A DNA stretch of 64,000 bases from JAFGDI01 sp963662515 (GCA_963662515.1 OY759675.1:4179402-4243401); one strand, 5' to 3'; positions 54,777 through 64,000 are shown, counted from the first letter of the stretch. A program made the numbers and translations. The notes: generated by a model not told the origin, from the letters alone.

Positions 54777-54820
54777 AAACTCACTCTGAGCGATTCATGC
54801 TCTAAGTGAGTTTTTTATTT
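54777..54820 (+). terminator. Terminator after the MlaD-like gene
   Basis: AAACTCACT (54777-54785) pairs with AAGTGAGTT (54804-54812) around a GAGC/GCTC inner stem, followed by TTTTTTATTTT. Confidence 0.85.
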
Positions 54821-54949
54821 TAATTATTAAGTGGCTCTTATATTAATTCGATATTGCCAATATAAACATGGAATTCAGCAGGGCATAACATAATTATGTC
54901 GGCAAAAAGATCTGGGCTGACATAAAGTACAAATGGCAAAAGGCGTGCA

Positions 54950-56353
54950 ATGGACAATAGCCCTAATATATTATCGGACGATCAGACGAAAGGCTCAGAC
55001 CCGGCCGAACAGGAAAAAGCCTTCGTACCTGTCCCCCTCAAGCATGTAGATGCTAAACAGTTGGCCAAGATCCCTACCTATATAAAGTCCGATAACGAGT
55101 ATTGCCTTTACAGCAGTAATGGTCTGGGTTTTTCCAATGAAGATCGCAAAAGACTACTGGCCTCTGATGTAAAATATGTATTTATCAGCAGTGCCGACAA
55201 ATCAAGATTTTTTGACCTTATGGGCGACTGCCTTCTGGATACAATAAAAGATAATAGCATAAGCATTGCTGAAAAGCAGCAGATAATGCATGAGACTGCA
55301 ATCGGCCTGACTAATAAACTCAATCACACATTACCAGATGATAAAGATCTGGAACGAACCATTACAAACGCTGACTGCAATGCCCAGTTAATGATGGCCG
55401 GCATGTCACTTAAAGATGTGTATAAGCTGTGTACAAAAGACCCGGAAGATGCCGCCCATCTGGTGAAAATGGCTTCGATCATGCAGGGCTTTGCAACTAA
55501 GCTGGGGCTTACCGACAAAAAAGCCTTGAGTACAATGGGAGCAGGAGCATTACTGCATGATATTGGTAAAATACATTTGCCTAAAGAAAACCGCACTCCG
55601 GCTATGATTCGCTCGCATGTTGAATTGGGACTAAAACATCTGGATTCGCTGAATAATGTGCCAATGGAAATTATCAGTATAGTAGCTGAGCATCATGAAC
55701 GGATAGATGGTTCTGGTTATCCATACGGTTTAAAAGGAAATGATATTTCTTTGGTCGGGCAATTAGCCGGGCTTGCCTATACCTTTGAGCAACTGACCAG
55801 CGAATATTCCTACAAAAATGAAAAGCAAAGTATTATTCAGGCCATCGAATTATTAGAAACTCAATATTCAGGTAAGTTTGACTCTGATATGCTTAATAGC
55901 TTCATCGCCTATGCAAACACCGTATTATTGGGTGAGGCTGAAAATAAAGCAAAACTGTCTTTGTTCAGTCTGATGAGTGTTGACTCTGAAAATAAAAAGA
56001 TGAACCCCAGTGGTCGCCGGCATCAGCGATTCTTTTTTCGCTGCAAAGGCACAGCTGAAATACTCTATCTGAAAAATGAAAAATGGACCATACAGTCAAG
56101 TCATGATGTCATCATGCATAATATATCTCAATCAGGAATGGGTTTCATGAGCTATAAGCCGTTTGAGATTAACCAGATAGTTCTGGCTAAGGTCTATATC
56201 GGCAATTCTAATGAACCGGTGTGCCTACTGGGTAAAATTAAAAGAGTTCAGGAAGTTACCAAAGACCTGTTTGTAATTGGAGCTGCTTTCTTTGAAACCA
56301 ATTCGCAGGAAGGTACCAGGGCACTTTTTGAAAGACTTAATCGCCAAAGTTGA
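54950..56353 (+). CDS. HD-GYP domain protein with C-terminal PilZ domain
   Basis: A 467-residue cyclic-di-GMP protein. An N-terminal part of about 165 residues is followed by an HD-GYP domain (H203-D204 in ALLHDIGKI, H248-H249, then DGSGYP at 253-258), which hydrolyses c-di-GMP. The segment between HDIGK and the next His is shorter than usual. The last 120 residues are a PilZ domain: RRHQRF and NISQSGMGF. Combining the degrading and the binding domain in one chain is an unusual order. AAAGG precedes the ATG. The next gene is an HDOD protein. Confidence 0.85.
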   Translation: MDNSPNILSDDQTKGSDPAEQEKAFVPVPLKHVDAKQLAKIPTYIKSDNEYCLYSSNGLGFSNEDRKRLLASDVKYVFISSADKSRFFDLMGDCLLDTIKDNSISIAEKQQIMHETAIGLTNKLNHTLPDDKDLERTITNADCNAQLMMAGMSLKDVYKLCTKDPEDAAHLVKMASIMQGFATKLGLTDKKALSTMGAGALLHDIGKIHLPKENRTPAMIRSHVELGLKHLDSLNNVPMEIISIVAEHHERIDGSGYPYGLKGNDISLVGQLAGLAYTFEQLTSEYSYKNEKQSIIQAIELLETQYSGKFDSDMLNSFIAYANTVLLGEAENKAKLSLFSLMSVDSENKKMNPSGRRHQRFFFRCKGTAEILYLKNEKWTIQSSHDVIMHNISQSGMGFMSYKPFEINQIVLAKVYIGNSNEPVCLLGKIKRVQEVTKDLFVIGAAFFETNSQEGTRALFERLNRQS

Positions 56354-56492
56354 CCAACAATCCAACCTTTTTATTATAAGACTATAAACTTATCTTTATT
56401 TTTACGATTTTATTTAACTATCACTTCCATATACCCGATTAATTTTTACGGTGGAGAAAGATATATTATCAGGAAAATGAAGGTGTTTTATA

Positions 56493-57509
56493 ATGACGAC
56501 AACTGATACAACAGATTATAGGCTGGCATTGAAATTACTGGTCAAAAAAGGGAAAGTACCAACCTTGCCCGCTGTGGCCCAAAAGTTATTGGAACTCTGT
56601 CGGAATGACAACGCCAGCTTTTCAGATTTCGCATCTGTGATCGAATCTGATCAGGGAATGGCTACCCGACTGCTGCATGTGGCAAACTCGGCTTTTTATG
56701 GCCTGCGTCAGAAGGCGACCACAGTAGAACGAGCTGTTTCAGCATTGGGGCTTAAGTATGTTCGCTCTGTTGCCCTGGGATATAATCTGCTTAGTTCACT
56801 TCGTCAGTTTGAAAGTGCCGGGTTCAATCAAAATCTATTCTGGAATCAATGCCTGATCCGTGCTATAGTTGGCCGACAGTTAGGTGAGAGATTTTGTCCG
56901 GAAGTAAAAGAAGAGGCATTTCTGACAGGTTTATTACAAGACAGCGGTGTTATGTTGTTATTACAGGCGATTGGTGAGCCTTATGCCAAACTATGGAGTG
57001 ATAAGAACCTGTCGCACTACGCTCTGTATAATAAGGAAAAGCAGCTTTTTAATATAAACCATATCGAGGCGGCTGGCTTTTTGGCTCGCATCTGGAATCT
57101 GCCAACAGTTTTAGTTGGTCCGATATCAATGCACCATACTAAAAGAACATTGGCTCCAGCCAAAACATCCGAGATGAAATTATACCAGATAGCTTACTTC
57201 TCCGGTATGCTCTCATTCAATGACCCGAAAGAAATTTGCGCCGAAGACCTGGAATTGAGCACTTATTGTCGCAAGGTATTTAACCTTGACACCACCGGCA
57301 CAGAGCAATTGTTCAGTGATGTTCAAAGCGAATACAATCGTACAGTAACTCTCTTTGAAGATATATTAGATAAGCCGCTGGATATTGCTGATATACTCAT
57401 TCAGACAAACAAAATATTAAGTGAGATGGCCGAAGAGACTACCCGTACTATACTCGAATTTGCCGATCTGGACAATGACGACAGTCCAGACCCCAATTAT
57501 ATGCCGTAA
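56493..57509 (+). CDS. HDOD-domain signalling protein
   Basis: A 338-residue protein with an HDOD domain (about 15-215) that starts GKVPTLPAVAQKLLELCRND and contains the typical ANSAFYGLRQKATTVERAV. HDOD domains lack catalytic histidine-aspartate and act as adaptors in stress, chemotaxis and motility control. The C-terminal part is helical and not recognised. GAAGGTG precedes the ATG. It lies 139 bases behind the HD-GYP/PilZ gene; a shared c-di-GMP or motility function is a plausible inference. Confidence 0.85.
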   Translation: MTTTDTTDYRLALKLLVKKGKVPTLPAVAQKLLELCRNDNASFSDFASVIESDQGMATRLLHVANSAFYGLRQKATTVERAVSALGLKYVRSVALGYNLLSSLRQFESAGFNQNLFWNQCLIRAIVGRQLGERFCPEVKEEAFLTGLLQDSGVMLLLQAIGEPYAKLWSDKNLSHYALYNKEKQLFNINHIEAAGFLARIWNLPTVLVGPISMHHTKRTLAPAKTSEMKLYQIAYFSGMLSFNDPKEICAEDLELSTYCRKVFNLDTTGTEQLFSDVQSEYNRTVTLFEDILDKPLDIADILIQTNKILSEMAEETTRTILEFADLDNDDSPDPNYMP

Positions 57510-57534
57510 GATAACACGCGCGATGTAAATATTC

Positions 57535-59343
57535 TTATCGTCTGCGAGGCCGGGACTTGCCTTTGCCCCTGACCAAATCTCTATTGCCCTGCTCATGATA
57601 TTTCAGATATGCCATCTGTGTTTTTTTCTCCTGTCGGCCGCGGGCAATGTAAACCTTTCTACCCTGCTCATCTTTACCACTTACAAAAACGGCTGTTGCC
57701 TGAGTAAGAGGCACAGGAGTAAAATCTTGCACCTGTCTGAGTTTCCAGTTTCTTGCTTCGAGATATTTATATAATCTTTGCGCATGTTCTGTTGTGCTGC
57801 CGGGGTGGGCACTGATGAAATAAGGGACAATGTATTGTTTCTTGCCGGCTTTAAGAGACAGTCGTTCAAACACCTCTTCAAATTCTTCAAAAAGAGAAAA
57901 AGATGGTTTACCCATTAGCCGCAACACTTCCGGGTCGATATGCTCTGGGGCCAGTTTGAGATGGCCACCGGTAAAATGGCCAACGAGTAATTCGGCATAA
58001 CGGCTCTTGCGTTTACTGTGCTTTGTACTATGCAGCAGAAGATCATGCCGAACACCAGAAGCAATAAATACATTAACCTTTCGCTTCTGACTCTCCTGCC
58101 ATTTGACCACCTTTTCCAGAAGTTCAACTGCGGCACTGTCATCAGCGATCAGATTCTTACATATAGATGGGAATAAACAACTGCTGCGTCGGCACGGTGT
58201 ATCGCAACCGCATTTCATGCCGTACATATTGGCCGATGGCCCACCTATATCAGATATTGTTCCTTTAAAATCAGGATGGGCCAGCAACTTATCAGCCTCT
58301 GTCAAAATAGATTCTATTGAACGAGAACTGATGATCTTTCCCTGGTGATAATACAATGAACAGAAATTGCATCCGCCAAAGCAGCCGCGATGCGAGGTAA
58401 TAGAAAACTGTATCGGCTCCAATGCAGGCACGCCGCCGATTTTATCATAGAGCGGATGCCAGCGCCTGGAAAAGTCCATATTATACACTTCGTCCATCTG
58501 TTGACCGGTCAGCGGCAAGGCCGGCGGATTAACTACGATCTTACCTGGGTTCTGCTCCTGCACCACCGGCTTACCATAAGGGTTCGCCTGCTCATGATAA
58601 AGTTTATGAGCAACGATCACCTGATCGCGGTTCTTGTCCTGCTCCATAGCGCCGGGAATTTCAACAGCATTATCCGGGACAACTCTGCCGCGTGTAACCG
58701 GCCAGGCGGTGCCGGGGATATCAGTAATCTGCTCAACTGTAGAACCTGTGGATAACCTGTTGGCTATTTCCAATATCTGCATCTCACCCATACCAAAGAC
58801 CAGCAGATCAGCCTTGGCATCAATAAGAATTGAACGCTTAATCTTATCTTCGATATAGTCATAATGCACCAATCGCCTTAAGGACGCTTCCAGCCCGCCA
58901 ATAATAACCGGCACATCTTTATACGCCTCTCGTACTCGTGTGCCATAGGCAGCCAGCGGCTTATCAGGGCGCAGGCCCTCAACTCCGCCGGGTGAGAAAC
59001 TATCCTGACCTCGGCGGTGCCCCATCGAAGAATAATTATTCAGTCGGGAATCAACCGACCCGCCGGTGATACCCCAGAATAAACGGGGAGCACCCAACTT
59101 CTGGAAATCAGCTACCGTTTTCCAATCAGGCTGAGCCAACACCGCCACTTTATAGCCGTGCTTCTCCAGCCAGCGGCCAATAAGGGCAACACCAAAAGAT
59201 GGATGGTCAATATAAGCATCGCCAGTAACTAAGATTATATCTGCCTGTTCCCAACCACGAGAACGCATCTCGGATAAGGTCATAGGTAAAGGAGGTACGA
59301 TTTTTTTTGCAGTTGTTTTAATATTCATCTTCCATAGAGACAC
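57535..59343 (-). CDS. YgiQ-family radical SAM protein
   Basis: A 602-residue radical SAM protein of the YgiQ (UPF0313) family. The cluster motif is C321-FGG-C325-NF-C328 in SITSHRGCFGGCNFCS, with a conserved N-terminus (LVTGDAYIDHPSFGVALIGR), EASLRRLVHYDY, APEHIDP and the closing basic tail. No cobalamin-binding signature was noted. Molecular function is unknown. The GTG at 59343 and the ATG at 59328 are both possible starts; neither has a ribosome-binding site. It converges on the HDOD gene, 25 bases apart. Confidence 0.9.
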   Translation of the reverse strand: MSLWKMNIKTTAKKIVPPLPMTLSEMRSRGWEQADIILVTGDAYIDHPSFGVALIGRWLEKHGYKVAVLAQPDWKTVADFQKLGAPRLFWGITGGSVDSRLNNYSSMGHRRGQDSFSPGGVEGLRPDKPLAAYGTRVREAYKDVPVIIGGLEASLRRLVHYDYIEDKIKRSILIDAKADLLVFGMGEMQILEIANRLSTGSTVEQITDIPGTAWPVTRGRVVPDNAVEIPGAMEQDKNRDQVIVAHKLYHEQANPYGKPVVQEQNPGKIVVNPPALPLTGQQMDEVYNMDFSRRWHPLYDKIGGVPALEPIQFSITSHRGCFGGCNFCSLYYHQGKIISSRSIESILTEADKLLAHPDFKGTISDIGGPSANMYGMKCGCDTPCRRSSCLFPSICKNLIADDSAAVELLEKVVKWQESQKRKVNVFIASGVRHDLLLHSTKHSKRKSRYAELLVGHFTGGHLKLAPEHIDPEVLRLMGKPSFSLFEEFEEVFERLSLKAGKKQYIVPYFISAHPGSTTEHAQRLYKYLEARNWKLRQVQDFTPVPLTQATAVFVSGKDEQGRKVYIARGRQEKKTQMAYLKYHEQGNRDLVRGKGKSRPRRR

Positions 59344-59448
59344 ATCACAATGCGTCTCTCAATAAACCCTTGATTTGTATTAAGAGATACCTGGCATAAC
59401 TTGTTAATTTACTGTCATAGCCGGCGATCAATTTCAGTATGGTATGAT

Positions 59449-59850
59449 TTACTCACCCATTATCTTGACTATACAACTTCGATTACGGGGACCATCAAAC
59501 TCACAAAAGAAAATACCCTGCCAGGTTCCTAAAACCAGATCGCCGTTTTCTATTATCACTGTCTGAGTTGCCCCAAACAGCGACGACTTTATATGGGCAT
59601 CACTATTACCTTCTTCATGCTGATAGCCCTTGCGGTCTTTGGGATACATCTCATCAAGGGTGAGTAAAATATCATGCACCACATCTGGATCTGCATTTTC
59701 ATTGATCGTTACCGCTGCGGTAGTATGGGGCACATGTATGACCGCCAGACCATTTTCTACCCCGGACACCTGCACTATCTGGCGGACTTGCTCGGTTATG
59801 TTCAGCATATCACAGCGTTTATGAGTTTTAATAGCTATTGTCGTCATCAT
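59449..59850 (-). CDS. YjbQ/UPF0047-family protein
   Basis: A 133-residue protein of the YjbQ (UPF0047) family, with weak thiamin-phosphate synthase activity reported for the Escherichia coli member. The family motifs HVPHTTAAVTINENADPDV, YQHEEGNSDAHIKSSLFG and LGTWQGIFFCEFDGPRN are all present. AGGAGGTG lies about 13 bases upstream of the ATG. It stands alone and is probably monomeric or trimeric in the cytoplasm. Intact. Confidence 0.9.
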   Translation of the reverse strand: MMTTIAIKTHKRCDMLNITEQVRQIVQVSGVENGLAVIHVPHTTAAVTINENADPDVVHDILLTLDEMYPKDRKGYQHEEGNSDAHIKSSLFGATQTVIIENGDLVLGTWQGIFFCEFDGPRNRSCIVKIMGE

Positions 59851-60070
59851 TTTATTTAATACACCTCCTGTGTATAATATATATTATAGTCCAGTTAGAT
59901 GCTAAAAACAATATCTCCCTGATAGCACTCTATAGTTTAACACAGATATTTCCAGACTGGCCAGCCTCCCGGCTTAGAACTGCAACACCAACTTTCCGCT
60001 TTAATACCAGAGTTAATCATGTTACAATACGCCCCGCTAAGATTTGAAGATAAAGGAAAGATAAGGAATA

Positions 60071-60568
60071 ATGACTCAAACTCAGGAACTTACAGAAGTT
60101 ATAATTTATACTGATGGCGGCTGCTCACCTAATCCCGGCCCGGGTGCCTGGGGAGCGATTCTCAGATGTGGGGATAAGACAAAAAAAGTGTCCGGCGGCT
60201 TCCAGCTTACCACTAATAACCGTATGGAGATCATGGCGGTTATCCAGGGATTAAAAGCACTTAAAAGACGCTGCCGGGTCAGACTATATACTGATTCTCA
60301 ATATGTTTTTAACTCAATTACCAAAGGCTGGGCCGCTAACTGGCGGTCTAATGGCTGGCGTAAAGGAAAAAACAATCGTGAAAAAGCATTGAATCCAGAC
60401 TTATGGGGCGAGTTATTGGACCTCATAGAAGAGCATGATATAAATTTCAACTGGGTTAAAGCCCATGTCGGTATTGCCGGGAATGAAGCTGTAGATAAAC
60501 TGGTGAATGATACTCGTGATGCCGGTAATCTTGGCATTGATAGTTATTATCTGGCCAATAAGGATTAG
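60071..60568 (+). CDS. rnhA: Ribonuclease HI
   Basis: A 165-residue RNase HI that cuts the RNA strand of RNA-DNA hybrids. The catalytic set is complete: D15 (YTDGG), E53 (NNRMEIMAV), D75 (YTDSQYV) and D142 (NEAVDKL), with H132 in KAHVG. The basic protrusion (ITKGWAANWRSNGW) of the Escherichia coli type is present. GGAATA precedes the ATG. Followed after 63 bases by an MFS transporter. Confidence 0.96.
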   Translation: MTQTQELTEVIIYTDGGCSPNPGPGAWGAILRCGDKTKKVSGGFQLTTNNRMEIMAVIQGLKALKRRCRVRLYTDSQYVFNSITKGWAANWRSNGWRKGKNNREKALNPDLWGELLDLIEEHDINFNWVKAHVGIAGNEAVDKLVNDTRDAGNLGIDSYYLANKD

Positions 60569-60631
60569 TCATCTACTGAAAAGAATAATAGCGATATACC
60601 CCCTGCCGCTCCTGCAAAATGAGTTACCATT

Positions 60632-61861
60632 ATGTTAACCGAAAATAAAACATCTCCCCTGATCATGCCTCGTATGTGTACTCTTATGTTCCTGCTTTAT
60701 GTCGCCTATGGTGCTGTCTTGCCGATCATGAGTATGTATATGAATAGCATCCTGCATTTCAGCGGTAAGCAGACTGGTTTTATAAATGCGGCTATGTCGA
60801 TAAGTGCTTTTGTTACTCCTACTATCGGAGCTCTGATCGTAGATCGATTTATCAGTGCCGAACGGCTCTTTGTTATCTGTCAGGCTATTGCGGCTATTGC
60901 CATGTATTTTATCCGCTATGCCACAGATTTTCATGATGTGCTTTTCCTTTATATTTTATACTATGCTGCTTTTGGCCCAACCCTGGGTTTATCAAATGCG
61001 ATTGCCTTCCACCATTTACCCGATTCAAAAAGTAAATTTGGTTTTATCCGCGTTTGGGGAACAATAGCCTGGATAGTTGTAGGAGTAGCCTTCAGTTATC
61101 TTTGGCTGCGAGATGGGTCTGGTCACTACCGACCCGAAAGGCTGCCCGATTGCTTTACCCTGGCATCGCTTACCTCTGCTTTTCTGGCGGTATATGTCCT
61201 GACTATGCCTAAGCGTCCCCTGCATACAGCCAGCGGTCCGCGTGGCATATCTTTTTCCGCACTTAAAGTATTTTGCAATAAAAGAATGCTGCTGGTGGCA
61301 ATTGGATTTTTTATTATTTCCGCTGTGGGTAAATATTATTATGTTGGTGCTTCTATTTACCTCAAAGCTATAAATGTTCAAGAAGAACATATTATGCCCC
61401 TGATGGCTATAGGGCAGATACCTGAGGTTATCGGCCTGCTGATACTAAGTGGTATGATAAAGAGATTCGGCTGTAAGACAGTACTGTTTTTAGGGCTGCT
61501 TACAGAATTGTGGCGTTGCGGCGGCTTGATGCTCGGCGGCAATCTCTGGCTGGTCAGTTCCGCTGTTTTTTGTCATGGCTTTTCTTATTCACTGTTTGTT
61601 ACCACAACCTTTGTTTTTATGGAAAATTATACTACCAGCGAAACCCGCAGCAGTGCCCATCAGCTTTTCAGTATGCTTAATGCCGGGTTCGCCAGCCTGC
61701 TTGGCAGTATTATGGCCGGGCAGTGTCTCGATTGGTTCAAGTTTGATGGCATAGTAAATTTCCGCTACTTCTGGGCAGTGCCATTTTGCATGACCCTGGT
61801 CTATTTCTGTATTATGATAATTTTCTTCAAACCGACTGACCCGGAAAATTATGCACGATAG
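60632..61861 (+). CDS. MFS transporter, nucleoside:H+ symporter-like
   Basis: A 409-residue protein with twelve hydrophobic segments. It opens with LMFLLYVAYGAVLPIMSMYM, resembling the NupG/XapB-type nucleoside:proton symporter and MFS_1-like families, including the FGFIRVWGTIAWIV loop 4-5 region and a GRLRDR-like cytoplasmic turn (FGCKTVLF). The substrate is not determined. There is no clear ribosome-binding site. It converges with gyrB; the hairpin at 61878-61892 lies between them. Confidence 0.75.
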   Translation: MLTENKTSPLIMPRMCTLMFLLYVAYGAVLPIMSMYMNSILHFSGKQTGFINAAMSISAFVTPTIGALIVDRFISAERLFVICQAIAAIAMYFIRYATDFHDVLFLYILYYAAFGPTLGLSNAIAFHHLPDSKSKFGFIRVWGTIAWIVVGVAFSYLWLRDGSGHYRPERLPDCFTLASLTSAFLAVYVLTMPKRPLHTASGPRGISFSALKVFCNKRMLLVAIGFFIISAVGKYYYVGASIYLKAINVQEEHIMPLMAIGQIPEVIGLLILSGMIKRFGCKTVLFLGLLTELWRCGGLMLGGNLWLVSSAVFCHGFSYSLFVTTTFVFMENYTTSETRSSAHQLFSMLNAGFASLLGSIMAGQCLDWFKFDGIVNFRYFWAVPFCMTLVYFCIMIIFFKPTDPENYAR

Positions 61862-61865
61862 TTTT

Positions 61866-61892
61866 AAAAAAATATGAGTCCGCATAGCGGAC
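61866..61892 (-). terminator. Intrinsic terminator of gyrB
   Basis: On the minus strand GTCCGC (61892-61887) pairs with GCGGAC (61883-61878) around TAT, and after TCATA runs into seven T. Confidence 0.65.
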
Positions 61893-61944
61893 CCATAGAT
61901 AATTCAACTTACTTATTTCGATCTCAAAAGCTCTATTACAATCT

Positions 61945-64000
61945 TTAGACATCAAGATTTTTAACTTCCAGAGCATGTTCCTGGATAAAGTTACGGCGCT
62001 GTTCAACATTATCACCCATTAGAATGGAGAAGAGACGGTCTGCCTCAACAGCATCTTCCATCTGTACCTTTAATAAAGTTCTTCTCTGGGGATCCATTGT
62101 TGTTGACCAGAGTTCTTCAGCATTCATTTCACCCAGACCTTTGAAGCGTTTGATCTCAATGCCCTTGCTACCAAGGTCACGAATACCCTGCATAATACCT
62201 TGTGGGTTAGGTATATCAACTGAATGAGAATCTTCTCCTTCATCATTTATCAATGCAAAACGAGTGGCTATATGTTCGCCGGCAACTGTCTGCTCTTCCT
62301 GACGCAAATAATCCTTGAATGAAATATTATACTCTGCGAGCTTAGGCTTGAGCATATTCATCTCACGCGCTTCATACATTTCACAGAAGCTGTAATCAAA
62401 CTCAGGGTTTGCATCCTTCTGCTCTTTCAACTGTAATTTATGGGCTGAATATTCCGTTTCATTATAGTAGTAAGTATCCTGTGTACCAACAGAAATACGG
62501 AACTCAGGCAGACCGCGTGGGTCATCGGCAAACTGACTAAAGAACTCACGCGGACAAATACCGCGTTTTGTGAATATCTTAAAATGCTCTTCCGACTGAG
62601 TTAAAAGACTCAGTAAATGCTTAAACTCATCGCCGGCAATAACCTTATCGGCCTCTCCTGGTGTACGAATAAGAAGAGAACAGTTTTTCAGGCCGGCCTC
62701 ATTAAGATACTCGGTCATCTCCCGTTCGCTTAATACATACTTCTTATTGCCGCGGCGAGAGATCTCAAATAATGGCGGCAGGGCAATATAAAGAGCATCT
62801 CTGTCAATAAGCTCTTTCATGTGGCGGAAGAAGAAGGTTAGTAACAGAGTGCGAATATGAGCACCGTCAATATCAGCATCTGTCATGATAACCACTTTAC
62901 CATAACGGCGTTTGTCAAAATTGAAATCATCTACTCCGATACCGGTACCTAAAGCCGAAATGATCGTTCTGATTTCCTCATGGCTGAGCATTTTATCCAG
63001 ACGGGCCTTTTCCACATTGAGGATCTTACCCTTGAGTGCCAGAATAGCCTGGAACTTACGGTCACGCCCTTCTTTGGCTGAGCCGCCCGCCGAATTACCT
63101 TCCACTAAGTATAACTCGGTATGCTCAACCTGGCGGCTGGAACAATCACTGAGTTTACCAGGTAAATGACCGCCACTTAACGCTCCCTTACGACGGGTAA
63201 GCTCACGCGCTTTGCGCGCCGCAGCCCTCGCTTCGGCGGCCTGCACGCCTTTACGCACTATATTTTTGGCAATATCGGGGTGTTCTTCCAGATATTGTGC
63301 TAAAAGCTGATTAACTACATTTTCGACAAAGCCGCTTACTTCAGGGTTCATTAAACGAACCTTGGTCTGGGCTTCAAATTGCGGGTCCGGCACTTTCACT
63401 GACACTATTGCGATCAAACCCTCACGCCAGTCATCACCACCCGGTAAAGTACCTTTGGCGATCTGACTGTTCTTGGCATAATTATTCATCGTGCGGGTAA
63501 GAGCAGACCTGAAGCCGGTGATATGAGTACCACCATCAATATTGTGAATATTATTGGCAAAGGCTACAACATTTTCGGTATAGCCGGCATTATACTGCAT
63601 GGCAATTTCACAGACCAAACCACTTTGCTCATCTTCTCGCTTGATCTGGATCACATCTTTATGCAGCAGCTCTTTGCCCTCGCCCAGATGCAGTACGAAC
63701 TGAGCCAGACCATCTTCATAATGATAGGTCTCTTTACGACCATCTCTTTCATCTGTCAGATTGATCTTAACACCGGCATTCAAATAGGCCAGTTCACGCA
63801 GCCTGGTCTCCAGCATATCATAGCGGAATTCAACCACAGGAAATATAGTAGCGTCTGGCTTAAAGGTGGTACGCGTACCGGTCGAAGTAGATACACCAAC
63901 TTCTCGGATCGGATTAGTAGTAACACCCTTCTTGAACTCTATGCGATATATCTTACCATCGCGACTTACCTCTACTTCCATTCGCTCCGACAGGGCATTT
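61945..64000 (-). CDS. gyrB: DNA gyrase subunit B (partial, N-terminus beyond window)
   Basis: The B subunit of gyrase; the frame stays open to the right edge (NALSERMEVEVSRDGK reads across 63981), so about the first 120 residues are missing. The S5-like region and the TOPRIM domain (ELYLVEGNSAGGSAKEGRD, then GKILNVEKARLDKML and MTDADIDGAHIRTLLL) identify GyrB rather than ParE. It contains an insertion before the C-terminal GyrB-conserved block (FKGLGEMNAEELWSTTMDP). The residue after EG, which is Asp in nearly all GyrB (Asp426 in Escherichia coli), is Asn here (codon AAT at 63096-63094). Otherwise intact, with a terminator after the stop. Confidence 0.96.
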   Translation of the reverse strand, partial: NALSERMEVEVSRDGKIYRIEFKKGVTTNPIREVGVSTSTGTRTTFKPDATIFPVVEFRYDMLETRLRELAYLNAGVKINLTDERDGRKETYHYEDGLAQFVLHLGEGKELLHKDVIQIKREDEQSGLVCEIAMQYNAGYTENVVAFANNIHNIDGGTHITGFRSALTRTMNNYAKNSQIAKGTLPGGDDWREGLIAIVSVKVPDPQFEAQTKVRLMNPEVSGFVENVVNQLLAQYLEEHPDIAKNIVRKGVQAAEARAAARKARELTRRKGALSGGHLPGKLSDCSSRQVEHTELYLVEGNSAGGSAKEGRDRKFQAILALKGKILNVEKARLDKMLSHEEIRTIISALGTGIGVDDFNFDKRRYGKVVIMTDADIDGAHIRTLLLTFFFRHMKELIDRDALYIALPPLFEISRRGNKKYVLSEREMTEYLNEAGLKNCSLLIRTPGEADKVIAGDEFKHLLSLLTQSEEHFKIFTKRGICPREFFSQFADDPRGLPEFRISVGTQDTYYYNETEYSAHKLQLKEQKDANPEFDYSFCEMYEAREMNMLKPKLAEYNISFKDYLRQEEQTVAGEHIATRFALINDEGEDSHSVDIPNPQGIMQGIRDLGSKGIEIKRFKGLGEMNAEELWSTTMDPQRRTLLKVQMEDAVEADRLFSILMGDNVEQRRNFIQEHALEVKNLDV

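Noticed and set aside
1..64000. tRNA, rRNA, CRISPR array
   Set aside because: The gene-free stretches were read for cloverleaf-like or regularly spaced repeats and none was found; very divergent RNA genes could be missed by eye.

Overview
The window is a stretch of chromosome from a diderm (Gram-negative-type) bacterium of moderate G+C content. The evidence for an outer membrane is an AsmA-like protein, a Wza-type outer-membrane lipoprotein, an MCE/MlaD protein and several lipoproteins or secreted proteins. Housekeeping genes (rny, topA, hisS, hemL, ilvC, rnhA, gyrB) are interleaved with envelope, signalling and accessory genes. No rRNA, tRNA or CRISPR array is visible. The taxonomic placement is a guess: the protein flavour (dual solute-binding-domain kinases, rhombosortase, GT-rich envelope genes, B12/radical SAM genes) would fit a member of the PVC superphylum such as Lentisphaerota or Planctomycetota, but nothing here proves it.

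Layout. 1-7.4 kb: the 3' end of rny (RNase Y), its usual partner YmdB-type phosphodiesterase, a large AsmA-like protein and a CapD/WbpM-type UDP-sugar dehydratase. 7.4-11.3 kb, minus strand: bacteriohemerythrin, a HEAT-repeat lipoprotein and two glycosyltransferases. 11.6-15.6 kb: topA, convergent with an operon of three small unknown membrane proteins. 15.6-17.7 kb: a small accessory patch with a broken RhuM-like gene and an FRG-domain gene. 17.8-20.6 kb: a rhombosortase beside a secreted VIT/VWA protein whose C-terminus looks like its GlyGly-CTERM substrate signal. 20.9-22.1 kb: a decayed IS200-type transposase and an RmlD-like reductase. 22.2-27.2 kb, minus strand: an exopolysaccharide operon (Wza-like, Wzz/BY-kinase-like with a degenerate kinase motif, WecA/MraY-like). 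27.7-31.6 kb: a ferredoxin-type protein with a B12-binding radical SAM protein, then hisS.

31.7-33.1 kb is a chemotaxis receptor. 33.3-38.7 kb is the most unusual segment: an S24 (LexA/CI-like) repressor diverges from a five-gene run encoding a two-HTH sigma-region-4-like protein, an ABC-type ATPase, a GNAT acetyltransferase (together resembling a split COG2401 protein), a TerS-like protein and a full-length terminase large subunit. No portal, capsid, tail or integrase gene is present. The cassette ends at the -35 element of hemL, whose promoter predicts a leaderless or nearly leaderless mRNA. 40.2-44.5 kb: an AAA_14/DUF4143 ATPase, ilvC and a secreted beta-propeller-like protein. 44.6-50.6 kb: two tandem paralogous sensor kinases with twin periplasmic solute-binding domains. 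51.2-57.5 kb: a secreted TPR protein, a zinc-ribbon protein, a candidate structured RNA, an MlaD-like protein, an HD-GYP/PilZ fusion and an HDOD protein. 57.5-64 kb: YgiQ-type radical SAM protein, a YjbQ-family protein, rnhA, an MFS nucleoside-type transporter, and gyrB running off the end.

Surface polysaccharide synthesis and export, c-di-GMP and chemotaxis signalling, and a repressor-controlled packaging-like cassette are the main non-housekeeping themes.
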